Below are positions 44,256-53,009 of a DNA stretch of 64,000 bases, piece after piece. Numbering within the stretch: the first letter of the stretch is position 1; each line of letters begins with the position of its first letter. The stretch is from positions 1 to 64,000 of the forward strand of contig DASZNF010000078.1 of NCBI GenBank assembly GCA_035551355.1, in the 5' to 3' direction. A program made the position numbers and the translations under genes. The stretch comes from DATATV01 sp035551355. Lineage in GTDB: Bacteria > Actinomycetota > Actinomycetes > Mycobacteriales > Pseudonocardiaceae. The notes beneath the pieces are model-generated. The model searched no databases. It was not told the DNA's origin and saw only the letters and a program-made list of their open reading frames with translations.

Positions 44256-44417
44256 TCATTCCACTGCGGTGGAGTGCTGGCTGACCGTGCCGACCGGGGC
44301 GCCCGGGTGCATGGCCTCGCCGAGCTGGTAGCCGAGGAACAGGCCGAGCACCAGGCCGGTGACGGTGAGCCAGAAACCGATGCGGGCCGCACTGGACAGC
44401 GACATCAGAAAACTCAT
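44256..44417 (-). CDS. Small single-pass membrane protein
   Basis: A 53-residue protein with AGGAGA just before ATG 44417. It reads MSFLMSLSSAARIGFWLTVT, then GLVLGLFLGYQLGEAMHPGA, then a short polar tail. One membrane helix covers about 14-31. It is convergent with the M56 gene and downstream of the NB-ARC-TPR gene, 151 bases away. Function unknown. Confidence 0.6.
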   Translation of the reverse strand: MSFLMSLSSAARIGFWLTVTGLVLGLFLGYQLGEAMHPGAPVGTVSQHSTAVE

Positions 44418-44568
44418 TTCTCCTGCTTTCCGGGCGACCGAAATCGACGCGGCGACCCTGGATTCGGAATTCTTCTACCGAGTTGACGCTTTCGCGATAA
44501 CTCAATGATGACTTCCTCGGTATTCGCCGACAAGGAGTTGCCCGTTTCCCGAACCGGCTGGAAACAGC

Positions 44569-46794
44569 TCAGCGGGCGGCCCGCAGCCTGCGCTCCCCCA
44601 CCATGGTCGCGTCCAGTCCCGGATGGTGTTCCTCGGCCAGATCCCAGTAGCGGCGGGCCTCGGCCGGCCGGTCCTGCGCGGCCGCGATGTTGCCGAGGCC
44701 GGTCTCCGCGCGAGCCACCTCGTAGCTGCTGCCCGCCCGCTCCCCGCGCGCCACCGCCTCCCGGTACGCGGCGGCCGACCGGTCGTGGTCACCGGCCCGG
44801 AAATGGGCCCAGCCAAGGCAATTGAGCGCCATGGCCACATCCTGGCCCGGACCGGCCGCGTCGAGAATTCCCAGCGCCTCGGTCGCGTGCCCGACCGCGT
44901 CGGCGTGGGCGCCGAGATCGGTTTCGGCCAGCGCGATTCCGCGCAGCGTGATGGCCACGTTCCGCTCGGCTCCGGCCCTCCGGTAGAACTCCAGGGCCGC
45001 ACCGAGGTCCCGCCGGGCCGCCTCGTGCTCGCCCCGGTAGTGCTGGGCCCAGCCCAGATTGGCCAGCGCGGTGACCCGGCCGTGCTCGTCGCCCAGCGCG
45101 CCGAACACGGCGAGCGCCTCCTGGTAACAGGACCAGGCCAGGTCGATCCGGCCGCGGTCGATGTGCGCGACACCCAGGTTGTTCAGGGTCGCGCCCTCGG
45201 CCCACCGGTCACCGCAGGCCCGGGCCGAGTCCAGGGCCAGGGTGTGGGTCTGGATCCACGGATCCCACAGCTTGGTGAGGAAGAAGAAACCGCGCAGCAG
45301 ATAGGCGATCTGCCAGCACTGCCGGTGCAGGCCGTGTTCGGCGGCCAGCCGGCACACCGCGACCAGGTTGGGCCAGTCCGTGCGCAGCCAGGCCACCGCG
45401 GCATCCGCACCGGCGAACGTGCGCACCGCCGGCGGCAGCTGCGAATAGCCGATGGCCGGGCGGAATCGCAGTGGGGTCAACAAGGTCTCCGCGGTTTCCA
45501 CCGCGTGCAGCGCGTGCTCGACCAGGCGCAGCAACGCCGCCTGCCGCTCGTCCTCGGCCAGTTGCCGGTGCGCGGTCCGCTGGGCGAACAGCCGCAACAG
45601 ATCGTGGAACTCGTAGCGGCCAGGGTGTTGCTGAATCAGCAGATGCGCGTCCCGCAGGCGCTCCACCAACCGGGAGGTTTCGGTCACCGGCAGGCCGCCG
45701 AGCGCGGCCGCGGACTGCACGTCCAGATCCGCCCCGGGATACTGCGCCAGCAAACCCAGCAGCCGCCGCTGCTCACCGGGCAGACCGCGGTAGGACAGGG
45801 CGAGCGCGGCGGCGACGCTGCGCTCCCCGTCGTCGAGCTCGTCGAGCAGGGCGCTCTCGTCGGACAACCGCTCGGCCAGATCCATCAGTGACCACGCCGG
45901 ATTCCCCCGGTACCGGGCGGCGGCGATGCGCACCGCCAGCGGCAGCCAGCCACAGCGCCGCACCACGCTGGCCACCCGATCGCTCGCCGCGGTCGGCCCG
46001 CCACCGGAGACCGACCCGAACAGCGCGCTCGCTTCGGCCTCGGACAACACATCCAGCGCGATGTGGTGCGCGTCGTCCAGTGCCGGCAACCGGTTGCGGC
46101 TGGTGACCAGGACCCGGCAGGCATGTTCGGCGGGCAGCAGCGGCGCGACCTGGCGCGCGCTGGCCGCGTTGTCCAGCACGATCAGGAATCGCCGGCCGCG
46201 CAGCGCGCCCCGGTAGAACGCGGCCCGGTCGTCCAGTTCGGCCGGGATCCGCTCGCCGGGCAGGCCCAGCAGCCGCAGCAGCCGGTCCAGCGCCTCCGCG
46301 CTGGACACCTCCGGACTGTCCGGCCGGTAGCCGCGCAGGTCCAGAAACAGGCAGCCATCAGGAAAATCGTCCTCGACCTGGTGCGCCCCGTGCACCGCGA
46401 ACGCGGTTTTGCCAACCCCGGCCATCCCGTGCACCACACAGGTGGCCGGGGCCGTCGGCTCGTCCGCGCGCAGCACCGCGCGCAGTTCGGCCAGCTGATC
46501 GGCCCGCCCGGTGTAGTGGGCGACGTCGGCCGGGAGTCCGGCGATGCGGACCGCCGGACCGCGCGGACGACCCCGCTGCCGGCGATGTTGGGGAACCACG
46601 GCCACCAATACCCCTTCCGATTCGAGGACGTCGTCGCACAACGACGCGAGCGTCTGATTCGGCTGGGCCGTACCGGTTTCCACTTTGCTGAGGTAACCCT
46701 TGCTGTAGTGGATTCGGTTGGCCAGTTCGGACAGGGACATCCCGGCGGTCGTGCGCAGCCGCCGCAGCTCGGCCCCGAATGCAGGATCGGCCAT
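44569..46794 (-). CDS. XRE-NB-ARC-TPR transcriptional regulator
   Basis: A 741-residue signal-sensing STAND protein from ATG 46794 (GAGGGGG site). Residues 5-60 form an XRE helix-turn-helix (RRLRTTAGMSLSELANRIHY, SKGYLSKVETG). The NB-ARC module has Walker A GMAGVGKT (123-130), Walker B RFLIVLDNA (202-210) and RVLVTSRNRLP. From about 460 tetratricopeptide repeats follow (NNLGVAHIDRGRIDLAWSCY, ALANLGWAQHYRGEHEAARR). Such proteins bind a ligand on the TPR domain, switch nucleotide state and act on DNA. Just upstream lies an 18-residue peptide gene that could supply the signal. Confidence 0.9.
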   Translation of the reverse strand: MADPAFGAELRRLRTTAGMSLSELANRIHYSKGYLSKVETGTAQPNQTLASLCDDVLESEGVLVAVVPQHRRQRGRPRGPAVRIAGLPADVAHYTGRADQLAELRAVLRADEPTAPATCVVHGMAGVGKTAFAVHGAHQVEDDFPDGCLFLDLRGYRPDSPEVSSAEALDRLLRLLGLPGERIPAELDDRAAFYRGALRGRRFLIVLDNAASARQVAPLLPAEHACRVLVTSRNRLPALDDAHHIALDVLSEAEASALFGSVSGGGPTAASDRVASVVRRCGWLPLAVRIAAARYRGNPAWSLMDLAERLSDESALLDELDDGERSVAAALALSYRGLPGEQRRLLGLLAQYPGADLDVQSAAALGGLPVTETSRLVERLRDAHLLIQQHPGRYEFHDLLRLFAQRTAHRQLAEDERQAALLRLVEHALHAVETAETLLTPLRFRPAIGYSQLPPAVRTFAGADAAVAWLRTDWPNLVAVCRLAAEHGLHRQCWQIAYLLRGFFFLTKLWDPWIQTHTLALDSARACGDRWAEGATLNNLGVAHIDRGRIDLAWSCYQEALAVFGALGDEHGRVTALANLGWAQHYRGEHEAARRDLGAALEFYRRAGAERNVAITLRGIALAETDLGAHADAVGHATEALGILDAAGPGQDVAMALNCLGWAHFRAGDHDRSAAAYREAVARGERAGSSYEVARAETGLGNIAAAQDRPAEARRYWDLAEEHHPGLDATMVGERRLRAAR

Positions 46795-46869
46795 GGTTCC
46801 CCCTCGCGTGGCGACCGTTGAAAACATTGTCGGCGCCCGGCCGGCCGGGAATCAACACCTAAACGGCTA

Positions 46870-46902
46870 CTGCCGGCCGGTGGGTTGTCCACCGACCGGC
46901 AG
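46870..46902 (-). terminator. Hairpin between the peptide gene and the NB-ARC-TPR gene
   Basis: A 14-base stem around GTTGT-type loop with one mismatch that becomes a G-U pair in the minus-strand transcript. It lies 20 bases past the stop of the 18-residue peptide gene and has only a weak T run (CCGTTT) after it: an attenuator or partial terminator ahead of the regulator gene. Confidence 0.6.
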
Positions 46903-46921
46903 CGCGCCCCCAATGGTGGGC

Positions 46922-46978
46922 TCAGCCCAGCAGCTGCGCCAGGAACTCGACGATACTGATGACCACGTGGATCTGCAT
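46922..46978 (-). CDS. 18-residue hydrophobic peptide, possible signal
   Basis: ATG 46978 is preceded by GGGAGGAGG, the strongest ribosome site in the window, at an eight-base distance. The product is MQIHVVISIVEFLAQLLG, an amphipathic or membrane-active helix. It is encoded 128 bases ahead of the XRE-NB-ARC-TPR gene on the same strand, separated by a hairpin, and a perfect palindrome lies upstream. Peptide sensing by the TPR protein, or a short membrane-active toxin, are both possible. The gene is inferred from signals only. Confidence 0.55.
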   Translation of the reverse strand: MQIHVVISIVEFLAQLLG

Positions 46979-47018
46979 GCCCAACACCTCCTCCCGACAA
47001 TGGATTTGGGCACCAGAC

Positions 47019-47032
47019 CTGATCCGGATCAG
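47019..47032. promoter_or_regulatory. Palindrome upstream of the peptide gene
   Basis: CTGATCCGGATCAG is a perfect 14-base palindrome, 23 bases upstream of the peptide's ribosome site in an unusually AT-rich stretch. It is a candidate operator for the XRE domain of the NB-ARC-TPR protein. Confidence 0.45.
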
Positions 47033-47164
47033 AGTTCCTTTGTGCCACCACAAATACTCGTGGCGGAATCGAAGAAGGACAATGAGTTTCCTGTTTCCCA
47101 ATTAAAGGAGGAAACCGGAAACCGGCAATAAGTTGCCCGTTCGCACGCATCGCGCTCGAGTACG

Positions 47165-47193
47165 GTCACACCCGCGCGATCACCCGCTATAAT
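47165..47193 (+). promoter_or_regulatory. Promoter of the 334-residue hypothetical gene
   Basis: GTCACA (47165-47170), 17 bases, and a perfect TATAAT (47188-47193), 41 bases before the ATG at 47235. Confidence 0.65.
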
Positions 47194-47234
47194 TCGGAAT
47201 CGATCTTTGGGCGGAGATCCGGGAATGGAGTGCG

Positions 47235-48239
47235 ATGGACCCGAACGCCGTCGTCGAACAGCTCGATGCGGAGCTGCGGGCGCTGCGCAAGAGCCGTGGG
47301 GTGGACGCCGACGTGAGCCAGCTGCGGGTGGGCGACACCCTGCGCGCGGCGTGCGGCATCACCGACTCCGACGGGCTCGCGGAGGTCCGGCGAAAAGTCG
47401 TTGACCGGCTCGAATCGCTCGCGGGAGAACTACCGGACGATCAGCAGATCGCCGTGCGCACGGCGTTCGGGCTCATCCCGGAAGCCCGCGCGCCGTTCCT
47501 GAGGGAGCGGGTGCGGTGGGCGGCCGAGCAGCTCGACCGGGACGAGCGCACGGTGCGCCGGCGCATCGACCAGGGCACCCGGCGCCTGGCCGAGCTGGCC
47601 GCCGCGCGGCTGTCGCCCCCGGCCCGGCCGGGCGGGCCGTCCGAGGCCGAACTGTGGCACACCAAGATCCTGCGCACCATGCTGAATCTGACCCTGTCGG
47701 CGCCGGAGGCATTCGAATTCCGGCGGATCGTCGCCGACCAGGACGGTGTGCGGGAAATCGATTTGGCGGTGACGCTGACCGCGCCGCCGCCCGATGCGGC
47801 CTCGCCGGCCAGCGCATTGGTCATGGATGTGTTGTACGGCGGGAGCCTGGTGCGCCGGTCAATGGAATCCGAGCATCGTTTCGGCATGGCGCTGGCGCTG
47901 CCCTATCCGTTGAATCGCGGGGCCGAACACGAATTCGCCGTGCGATTCCGGGTGCCCGACGGGGAGACCATCCGGCCGCATTTCGTGGCCGTGCCGCGGC
48001 TGCGCTGCGATCACCTCGAGGTGCGGGTCAAGTTCGACGAGAAGAAGCTGCCCACCGCGGTGTGGCAGCTGACCAAGGTGTTCCAGGACGAGCTCGACGA
48101 TCCAGCCCGGCGCACCGAACCGGTCGCGGTGGACAGCGCCTCCGAGTTGCGCATCGAGTTCGACCAGCCCGCGCCGGGATTCGCCTACGGCGTGCAGTGG
48201 GACGAGGAGCCGGAGATCGCCGACGACAGGTCTGCCTAG
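47235..48239 (+). CDS. Conserved actinomycete-type protein with HTH-like N-terminus
   Basis: A 334-residue soluble protein. ATG 47235 follows GGGAATGGAG. Residues about 1-115 are helical and contain RVRWAAEQLDRDERTVRRRI DQ-type sequence that resembles a helix-turn-helix; residues 150-330 are rich in beta strands. I recognise the architecture from hypothetical actinomycete proteins near STAND genes but no function. Its stop overlaps by two bases the stop of a minus-strand fragment. Confidence 0.7.
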   Translation: MDPNAVVEQLDAELRALRKSRGVDADVSQLRVGDTLRAACGITDSDGLAEVRRKVVDRLESLAGELPDDQQIAVRTAFGLIPEARAPFLRERVRWAAEQLDRDERTVRRRIDQGTRRLAELAAARLSPPARPGGPSEAELWHTKILRTMLNLTLSAPEAFEFRRIVADQDGVREIDLAVTLTAPPPDAASPASALVMDVLYGGSLVRRSMESEHRFGMALALPYPLNRGAEHEFAVRFRVPDGETIRPHFVAVPRLRCDHLEVRVKFDEKKLPTAVWQLTKVFQDELDDPARRTEPVAVDSASELRIEFDQPAPGFAYGVQWDEEPEIADDRSA

Positions 48240-48405
48240 TCCTTCGGTGGCTCCCGGAGCCAGCTCAGCTGGGCGAAGAACCGCCACACCGCAGCGATAC
48301 CCAGATCCAGGTGACTGGCCGGGGTGTCCGGGTGGAACGGGCCGAGCGCGTCGGCGAGGGCATCGGGCGCCGGATGTCCGGTCAGGTGCGAATCCGGTCC
48401 TGCTC
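48236..48405 (-). pseudogene. C-terminal gene fragment
   Basis: The minus-strand frame reads GPDSHLTGHPAPDALADALG, then HLDLGIAAVWRFFAQLSWLR and EPPKD-stop. It has protein-like composition but no start, and it begins exactly at a 16-base tandem duplication. Its origin is unknown; it may be the lost tail of a gene cut by rearrangement. Confidence 0.4.
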
Positions 48406-48437
48406 GTCGATGTCTCAGTTAGTCGATGTCTCAGTTA
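48406..48437. repeat. 16-base perfect tandem duplication
   Basis: GTCGATGTCTCAGTTA occurs twice in direct succession. The stop codon of the STAND gene lies in the second copy and a gene fragment begins at the first, which marks a rearrangement scar. Confidence 0.8.
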
Positions 48438-49925
48438 TCGGCCGGATTGCGCTGGCGGACAACCACTGTCGACGATTCCGGACACTCCCGTCCGCGGCGA
48501 GAACTCGTCGGACCAGGACGCGCGGCCGGCCAGCCAGGCGGTGAGCCTGGGCCAGGCGCGCAGCACGGCGTCGTGCGCGATCTCCACGGTGCCGGGGCCG
48601 ACGGTGAGCAGGTGCTGGGCGGCGAAGTGCGCCACGATGTTCTCCACCATCCGGTCTGGCACCCCGGTCGCGATCACCGCGGTGGGCACCCGGCGGCGGA
48701 TGCGGGTGGTGCCGCCGTCGGCCCGGACCAGGTCGAGGAACACGTCCCGGGCCAGCATCCGGTGCCGCGCGTCCAGGGCGGCCAGGGCGGTTTCGGCCGA
48801 GCGGCGCACGCAGTCGCGCAGGCCGCCGGTCTCGGCGTAGTGCGCCGCGGTGAGCGGGCCGCGTTCGCGCCGGCGCCAGGACAGCAGCAGCGCGTGCGAG
48901 AGCAGCGGCAGCGGATCGGCGGGCACGCCTGCGCTCTCCGCGGGCACCCAGGCCCGGGCCGCGACGTCGAAATCGCCCAGCAGGTTCTCCACCAGATCGG
49001 CGTTCACCCCGACGCCGGACCTGCCCGCCGGTCCGGTGATCGCGGCGACCAGCGACGCCTCGCTCATCGGGCCGACCACGAACGCCTCGGCCAGGCTGCG
49101 ATGTAGTTCCCGGTGGCCGGCCGCACTGGCGTGGCAGTCCGCGCGCAGGCCGAACACCACCGCGATCCCGGCCCGGCTCAGCGCGTCCAGCGCGGTCAGG
49201 AAGGTGCGCTGGATCAACGGATCCGCGCCGGTGACGAGCAGTTCCTCCAACTGGTCCACCACCAGCGTGGCCGGGCTCGACCGGCGGGCCAGGTCGCCGA
49301 CCAGCGCGGGATTGGTGTGCAGCACGTGGTCGACCCGATCGGCCGGCATCCGCAGGATCTGGCAGAGCTGGTCGGCCAGGCGCCGGCACGGGTTGCCGCC
49401 GGGGGTCATCAGCAGCGTCCGGGCCCGCCCCTCGGCCGCGAGTTCGGCCACCATGCCCGCGCGCAGCAGCGAGGACTTGCCCGACCCGGATACCCCCAGC
49501 ACGGTCAGCGGCACGCCGGCCCGGCCCAACTCGGCCCGCTTTCGCTTGAGGTCGGCGACCAGGTTGTCCCGGCCGAAGAACCATTCCGCGTCGTCGATCT
49601 GAAAAGTCGCCAGCCCGCGATAGGGCATTGCTTTCCGGACGGCCCGCGGCGCACGGCGAATCCGGATCAGGGAATTTCGCCACTGGTCGAGCGCAACCGG
49701 GTCGGTCAGGCCACAGGCGCGCACTATCGCGGGCACCACTTCGGCCATTTTCGCCGAGGGCAGTGCCCGCCCGGCGAAATAGTCGCCCGCGGTGGCCGCA
49801 GGAATACCGACCGCTTTCGCGATGTCCCGGACGGTGAGCCCGGCACGGTCCCGCAGCAGCGTCAACGCAGCACCGAAATCGTTGCGATCGTTGATTTCCC
49901 GGGGGTCCACGTCGCCGTCGTTCAT
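48435..49925 (-). CDS. HTH-containing STAND ATPase, C-terminally truncated
   Basis: A 496-residue protein from ATG 49925 (GAGGAG site). Residues 15-60 form an XRE-like HTH (DFGAALTLLRDRAGLTVRDI). The nSTAND1 module starts at MPYRGLATFQIDDAEWFFGR, with Walker A GVSGSGKS (144-151) and Walker B TLVVDQLEELL (220-230). It ends soon after HDAVLRAWPRLTAWLAG, the point where relatives continue into WD40 repeats or another sensor. The unrelated last 25 residues and the adjoining duplication suggest truncation. Confidence 0.8.
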   Translation of the reverse strand: MNDGDVDPREINDRNDFGAALTLLRDRAGLTVRDIAKAVGIPAATAGDYFAGRALPSAKMAEVVPAIVRACGLTDPVALDQWRNSLIRIRRAPRAVRKAMPYRGLATFQIDDAEWFFGRDNLVADLKRKRAELGRAGVPLTVLGVSGSGKSSLLRAGMVAELAAEGRARTLLMTPGGNPCRRLADQLCQILRMPADRVDHVLHTNPALVGDLARRSSPATLVVDQLEELLVTGADPLIQRTFLTALDALSRAGIAVVFGLRADCHASAAGHRELHRSLAEAFVVGPMSEASLVAAITGPAGRSGVGVNADLVENLLGDFDVAARAWVPAESAGVPADPLPLLSHALLLSWRRRERGPLTAAHYAETGGLRDCVRRSAETALAALDARHRMLARDVFLDLVRADGGTTRIRRRVPTAVIATGVPDRMVENIVAHFAAQHLLTVGPGTVEIAHDAVLRAWPRLTAWLAGRASWSDEFSPRTGVSGIVDSGCPPAQSGR

Positions 49926-50034
49926 GCTGCTCCTCACCATCACGCCACTCCCTTCGGCTACCACATCGACCACTATCCGACGTTGTTACCGGCAACTCAC
50001 CCACCCGAGGTTGTTGTCCAGAAAATGTCCATAG

Positions 50035-50625
50035 TTGGTCCGGCGTGCCGATGTGTCCAACGCCAACGGTATTTTCGACAATCCCGTCTTCGACCAGGCG
50101 GGCACACTGTCCGATATGGCCGGTCGGTATTCCGGTTCACCCGACCTGTACGGGGACGCCACGGCGTTGAGCCGGACCGCCAGGTCCGATCAGACGAGCG
50201 TGGGCGCGTTGATCGACGCGACCCAGCAGATCGCGAAGCTGTGCGACGTGTCGCTGAGCGAGGGCAGCGGTGAGTTCGGCGGGCTGGTTGCGCTGGGCGC
50301 CGGTGGCAACAGCGGAAACTACAACAGCGGCAGCGGTTCGGACGGCAGTGGCGGGAGCGGCAACTCGCCGGACTCTGGACAATCCGACGAGGGACAATCG
50401 GACACCGGGCGGAGCGACACCGGACCGGACACCTCCAGCACCGGATCGTCCGCGGTGACCGACGAGTCCTCGGCGCTGGCCGCGTTGCAGCAGCAGCGCG
50501 ACACCGACCGGGCCGCAGTCGAGCAGTTGGCCGATTCCTAGGTGCCGCAACTGCTCTCGAAGACCTATGGCCTGGTCGCGAACGGGACGACCTACGACTA
50601 CCGGGCGATCTGGCAGCCGATTTAG
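50035..50625 (+). pseudogene. Gly/Ser/Asp-rich protein frame interrupted by TAG
   Basis: An open frame with no convincing start (GTG 50053 possible) encodes MAGRYSGSPDLYGDATALSR and a Gly/Ser/Asp/Thr-rich tail, then stops at TAG 50539-50541. The same frame continues with VPQLLSKTYGLVANGTTYDY and RAIWQPI to TAG 50625. Both parts look like protein, so this may be a gene hit by an amber change. Family unknown. Confidence 0.4.
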
Positions 50626-50875
50626 GTTCCAGCCAGTGAGGGTTCGACTCCCTTCGGCCCCACTGCCCCACCCATTGTGCGAACCGCTGGTTTTCCCTGG
50701 TCAGGGACTACTAGCGCCAGGTCCGCCGGGTCGGGGTCGTCTGCGGTGTCCCGGTCGTTGCCCGAGCCGGGCACGCGGAAGACGGGGACGACCTCATTCG
50801 GCCCGGTGATCGTGACGCGGGCCACCAGCACCTCAATCAGGCTCTTGGTCTGGGCTGGTTGGTCGCGGTCGATGA
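50622..50875 (-). pseudogene. Out-of-frame C-terminal tail of the serine recombinase
   Basis: The alternative frame reads KSLIEVLVARVTITGPNEVV then PVFRVPG, the same tail found in the second recombinase remnant at 58.3-58.6 kb (KALVEALVAMVIVTAPNRLR, PVFRIP). A one-base shift near 50870, in the repeated ATCGACCG stretch, separates it from the main gene. Confidence 0.7.
50638..50662 (+). other. tRNA-like T-arm and acceptor 3' end, possible attachment site
   Basis: GAGGG, loop TTCGACT, CCCTT and then CGGCCCC plus A make the 3' end of a tRNA, without a 5' half nearby. It overlaps the reverse-complement coding tail of the serine recombinase (reading GPKGVEPSLAGT). Such leftovers mark integration sites. 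Confidence 0.45.
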
Positions 50876-52276
50876 CCGGTCGATGTGGGTGATGATCTCG
50901 TCTAGTTCGGCCGGGGTGGGCATGGTGGGTTCGTCGGCGACCTGTTCGGACAGTTCGGCGTGTCGTTGCCGCAGTTGCTTTGCTTTGGTGCCAAGCTTTT
51001 CCAGGCGCGGTCCGGCGGTGGTCTCGTCCATGGTGCCGTTCTCGAACGCCGAGAAGTAACGATCCATGGCCGCGTTGGTCCTGGTCAGTTCGGTCGCGAT
51101 GGCATCACGTTCGGCGATCCGCCCCGAGTGCGCCGCCGCATACGCCTCGCGCGCGTCGGCGAATGCTCGTGCGATCAGGTCGGTGTGATCGGCATAGAAC
51201 GCCCGCAGCGCGGCCAGCACGGCGGTGTCGACGTCATCGGCCGGGAGGCGCGGGGCGGAGCATTCCTGAGTGCCGTAGCGGGCGCGGGTGAAGCACGTGT
51301 AGTAGCGGTAGGTGCGCGAGCGGCCGGTCGCAGCAGTCCCGATCATCGCCTTGCCGCACTCTGGACAGTGCAGCTTGCCGGTGAACAGATACTCCGAGGC
51401 GTTGGACGCGCGGCGGCTGTGCTCCTCACCCCGCGCGGCCAGGATCTTCTCGGCCAGCGTGAACGTGTCGGCGTCGATGATCGGCGGGTGCGCGTCGGCG
51501 GTGGTGATCTCCCGGAAGCAGATCTCGCCCAGATACACCCGGTTGGCCAGTACCCGCACGACCTGGTGACCGGACCAGGGGCCGTCCACGGCGGTCCGGA
51601 ACCCGCGCGCGTTGAGCCGGTCGGCCACGGCCCGGGACCCGAGCCGCTGGTCGGTGTATAGCTCGAAGATCGTGCGCACCACGGTGGCCTCGCCGGGCAC
51701 GATCCGCAGCACGTGGGTGGTCGGGTCGGGTTCGTAGCCGAACGGGCGCATGCCGCCGCGCCAGCGCCCGGCGGCGGCTTTGCGTTCCATCCCGCCCACG
51801 ACCCGGTCAATGATCACGCCTCGCTCGAACTCGGCGAACATGCCCAGCAGTTGCAGCAGCAACCGGCCCATCGGGGTCGCGGTGTCGATCGGCTCGGTGG
51901 CCGACCGGAACGCCACCTGCGCCTCGGTGAGATCGTCGAGCAGGTCAACCAGGTCCCGCAGGCGACGGGAGAAACGGTCCACCCGGTAGACCAGCAGCAC
52001 GTCCAGCGCACCGAGGTGGGCGGCGGCCAGTGCGCGTTGCAGGCCGGGTCGCTGGATGGTCGCGCCTGAGGCGTCATCGGCGAACCGCTGGACCAGTCGC
52101 CAGCGCGGCTGTGACTCGACGTACGCCTTGAGCGCGTTGTCCTGGGCTTCGATCGAATAGGGCTGGTGTTCCTCGTCGGTCGACCGGCGGACATAGATCC
52201 CCACACGGACCTCGTCCAATTCCGAGATTCCCGCCGCGTGTGCCGTTGACTTCTTCCGCGTGCTGCGTGATCCCAC
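50837..52276 (-). CDS. Large serine recombinase (site-specific integrase), frameshifted at the C-terminus
   Basis: A 479-residue serine integrase from GTG 52276 (GAGGGG site). The resolvase domain begins with VGIYVRRSTDEEHQPYSIEA, with the nucleophile Ser in RRST, and has VYRVDRFSRRLRDL. Then come the recombinase domain, a zinc ribbon (LHCPECGKAMIGTA ... TCFTRARYG) and a coiled coil. The expected tail is in another frame just downstream. It would integrate or excise a mobile element; whether the shortened protein works is unknown. Confidence 0.88.
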   Translation of the reverse strand: MGSRSTRKKSTAHAAGISELDEVRVGIYVRRSTDEEHQPYSIEAQDNALKAYVESQPRWRLVQRFADDASGATIQRPGLQRALAAAHLGALDVLLVYRVDRFSRRLRDLVDLLDDLTEAQVAFRSATEPIDTATPMGRLLLQLLGMFAEFERGVIIDRVVGGMERKAAAGRWRGGMRPFGYEPDPTTHVLRIVPGEATVVRTIFELYTDQRLGSRAVADRLNARGFRTAVDGPWSGHQVVRVLANRVYLGEICFREITTADAHPPIIDADTFTLAEKILAARGEEHSRRASNASEYLFTGKLHCPECGKAMIGTAATGRSRTYRYYTCFTRARYGTQECSAPRLPADDVDTAVLAALRAFYADHTDLIARAFADAREAYAAAHSGRIAERDAIATELTRTNAAMDRYFSAFENGTMDETTAGPRLEKLGTKAKQLRQRHAELSEQVADEPTMPTPAELDEIITHIDRSSTATNQPRPRA

Positions 52277-52401
52277 GGTGGCCCCTCATTCGTCGATTTC
52301 ACGCCAGATGTCGTTGAAACCGGACCGATCGCATTCGATTCTACCGCTCCCCGCTATTCATTTCCCGCTGATTGCTTGCGATTGCGGCTCCTGTCCGAGG
52401 C

Positions 52402-52438
52402 GGGGGTGGTGCCGCTGGACAGCGGCGGCACCACCCCC
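52402..52438 (-). terminator. Hairpin terminator
   Basis: A perfect 14-base stem (GGGGGTGGTGCCGC and complement) with a 9-base loop, 66 bases past the end of the small minus-strand gene at 52505 and upstream of the recombinase gene. Confidence 0.7.
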
Positions 52439-52504
52439 TTCCCCTCCCCTTCTTGGGTCCACCCGAGCCCGTTCCCATAGTGGGACGGAAGACTCAACGC
52501 CGCG

Positions 52505-52654
52505 CTAGGCGACGTCTGTCTTCGATGACCGGTCGGCTGTCAACACCTCGGGCGCTGGAGGATTACTCGCCAGGTAACCGGCGATCATCCGGGACAGCAC
52601 TCGGACAGCGATGATCATCTGCTCTTCGGTCAGCCGTTCCGACTCCACACCCAT
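52505..52654 (-). CDS. Small helical protein near the recombinase
   Basis: A 49-residue protein from ATG 52654; the frame is open to 52759. Sequence MGVESERLTEEQMIIAVRVL, then SRMIAGYLASNPPAPEVLTA. A single amphipathic helix-rich domain without known motifs. It lies between the recombinase gene and the repeat region, the usual place for excision or control proteins, but that is only position. Confidence 0.4.
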   Translation of the reverse strand: MGVESERLTEEQMIIAVRVLSRMIAGYLASNPPAPEVLTADRSSKTDVA

Positions 52655-53009
52655 GACCCGGACGCGCCCCTGCTCAGGGCTGACCCGTGGTCGCGGGATT
52701 GAGGGGACTTGATCTAAATGGTGTCCCTTCGGTTGGAACACGAACTGCCGGTTGGGCAACCCGCCGGACCAGCGCTAACGCTGCTCCATACTCCAGTTGC
52801 GGGCAACGGGCACCATCTGTCAAGTCGGTCACCGAGACTTCTGGTCGGCGCATATAAGGCAGCCTGATCTACGACTGTTGATCACTTGGGCTTGCCACTC
52901 AGTGGCCCCGTGGGCCTTCGGCTGTGCGGGTGTGGACAGGAGGTTGGCCATCTGCGTGCCGCTGTCGCGGCACAAGCCGTTTCCGAGGGTTCGCAGGCCG
53001 GTTTGGACG

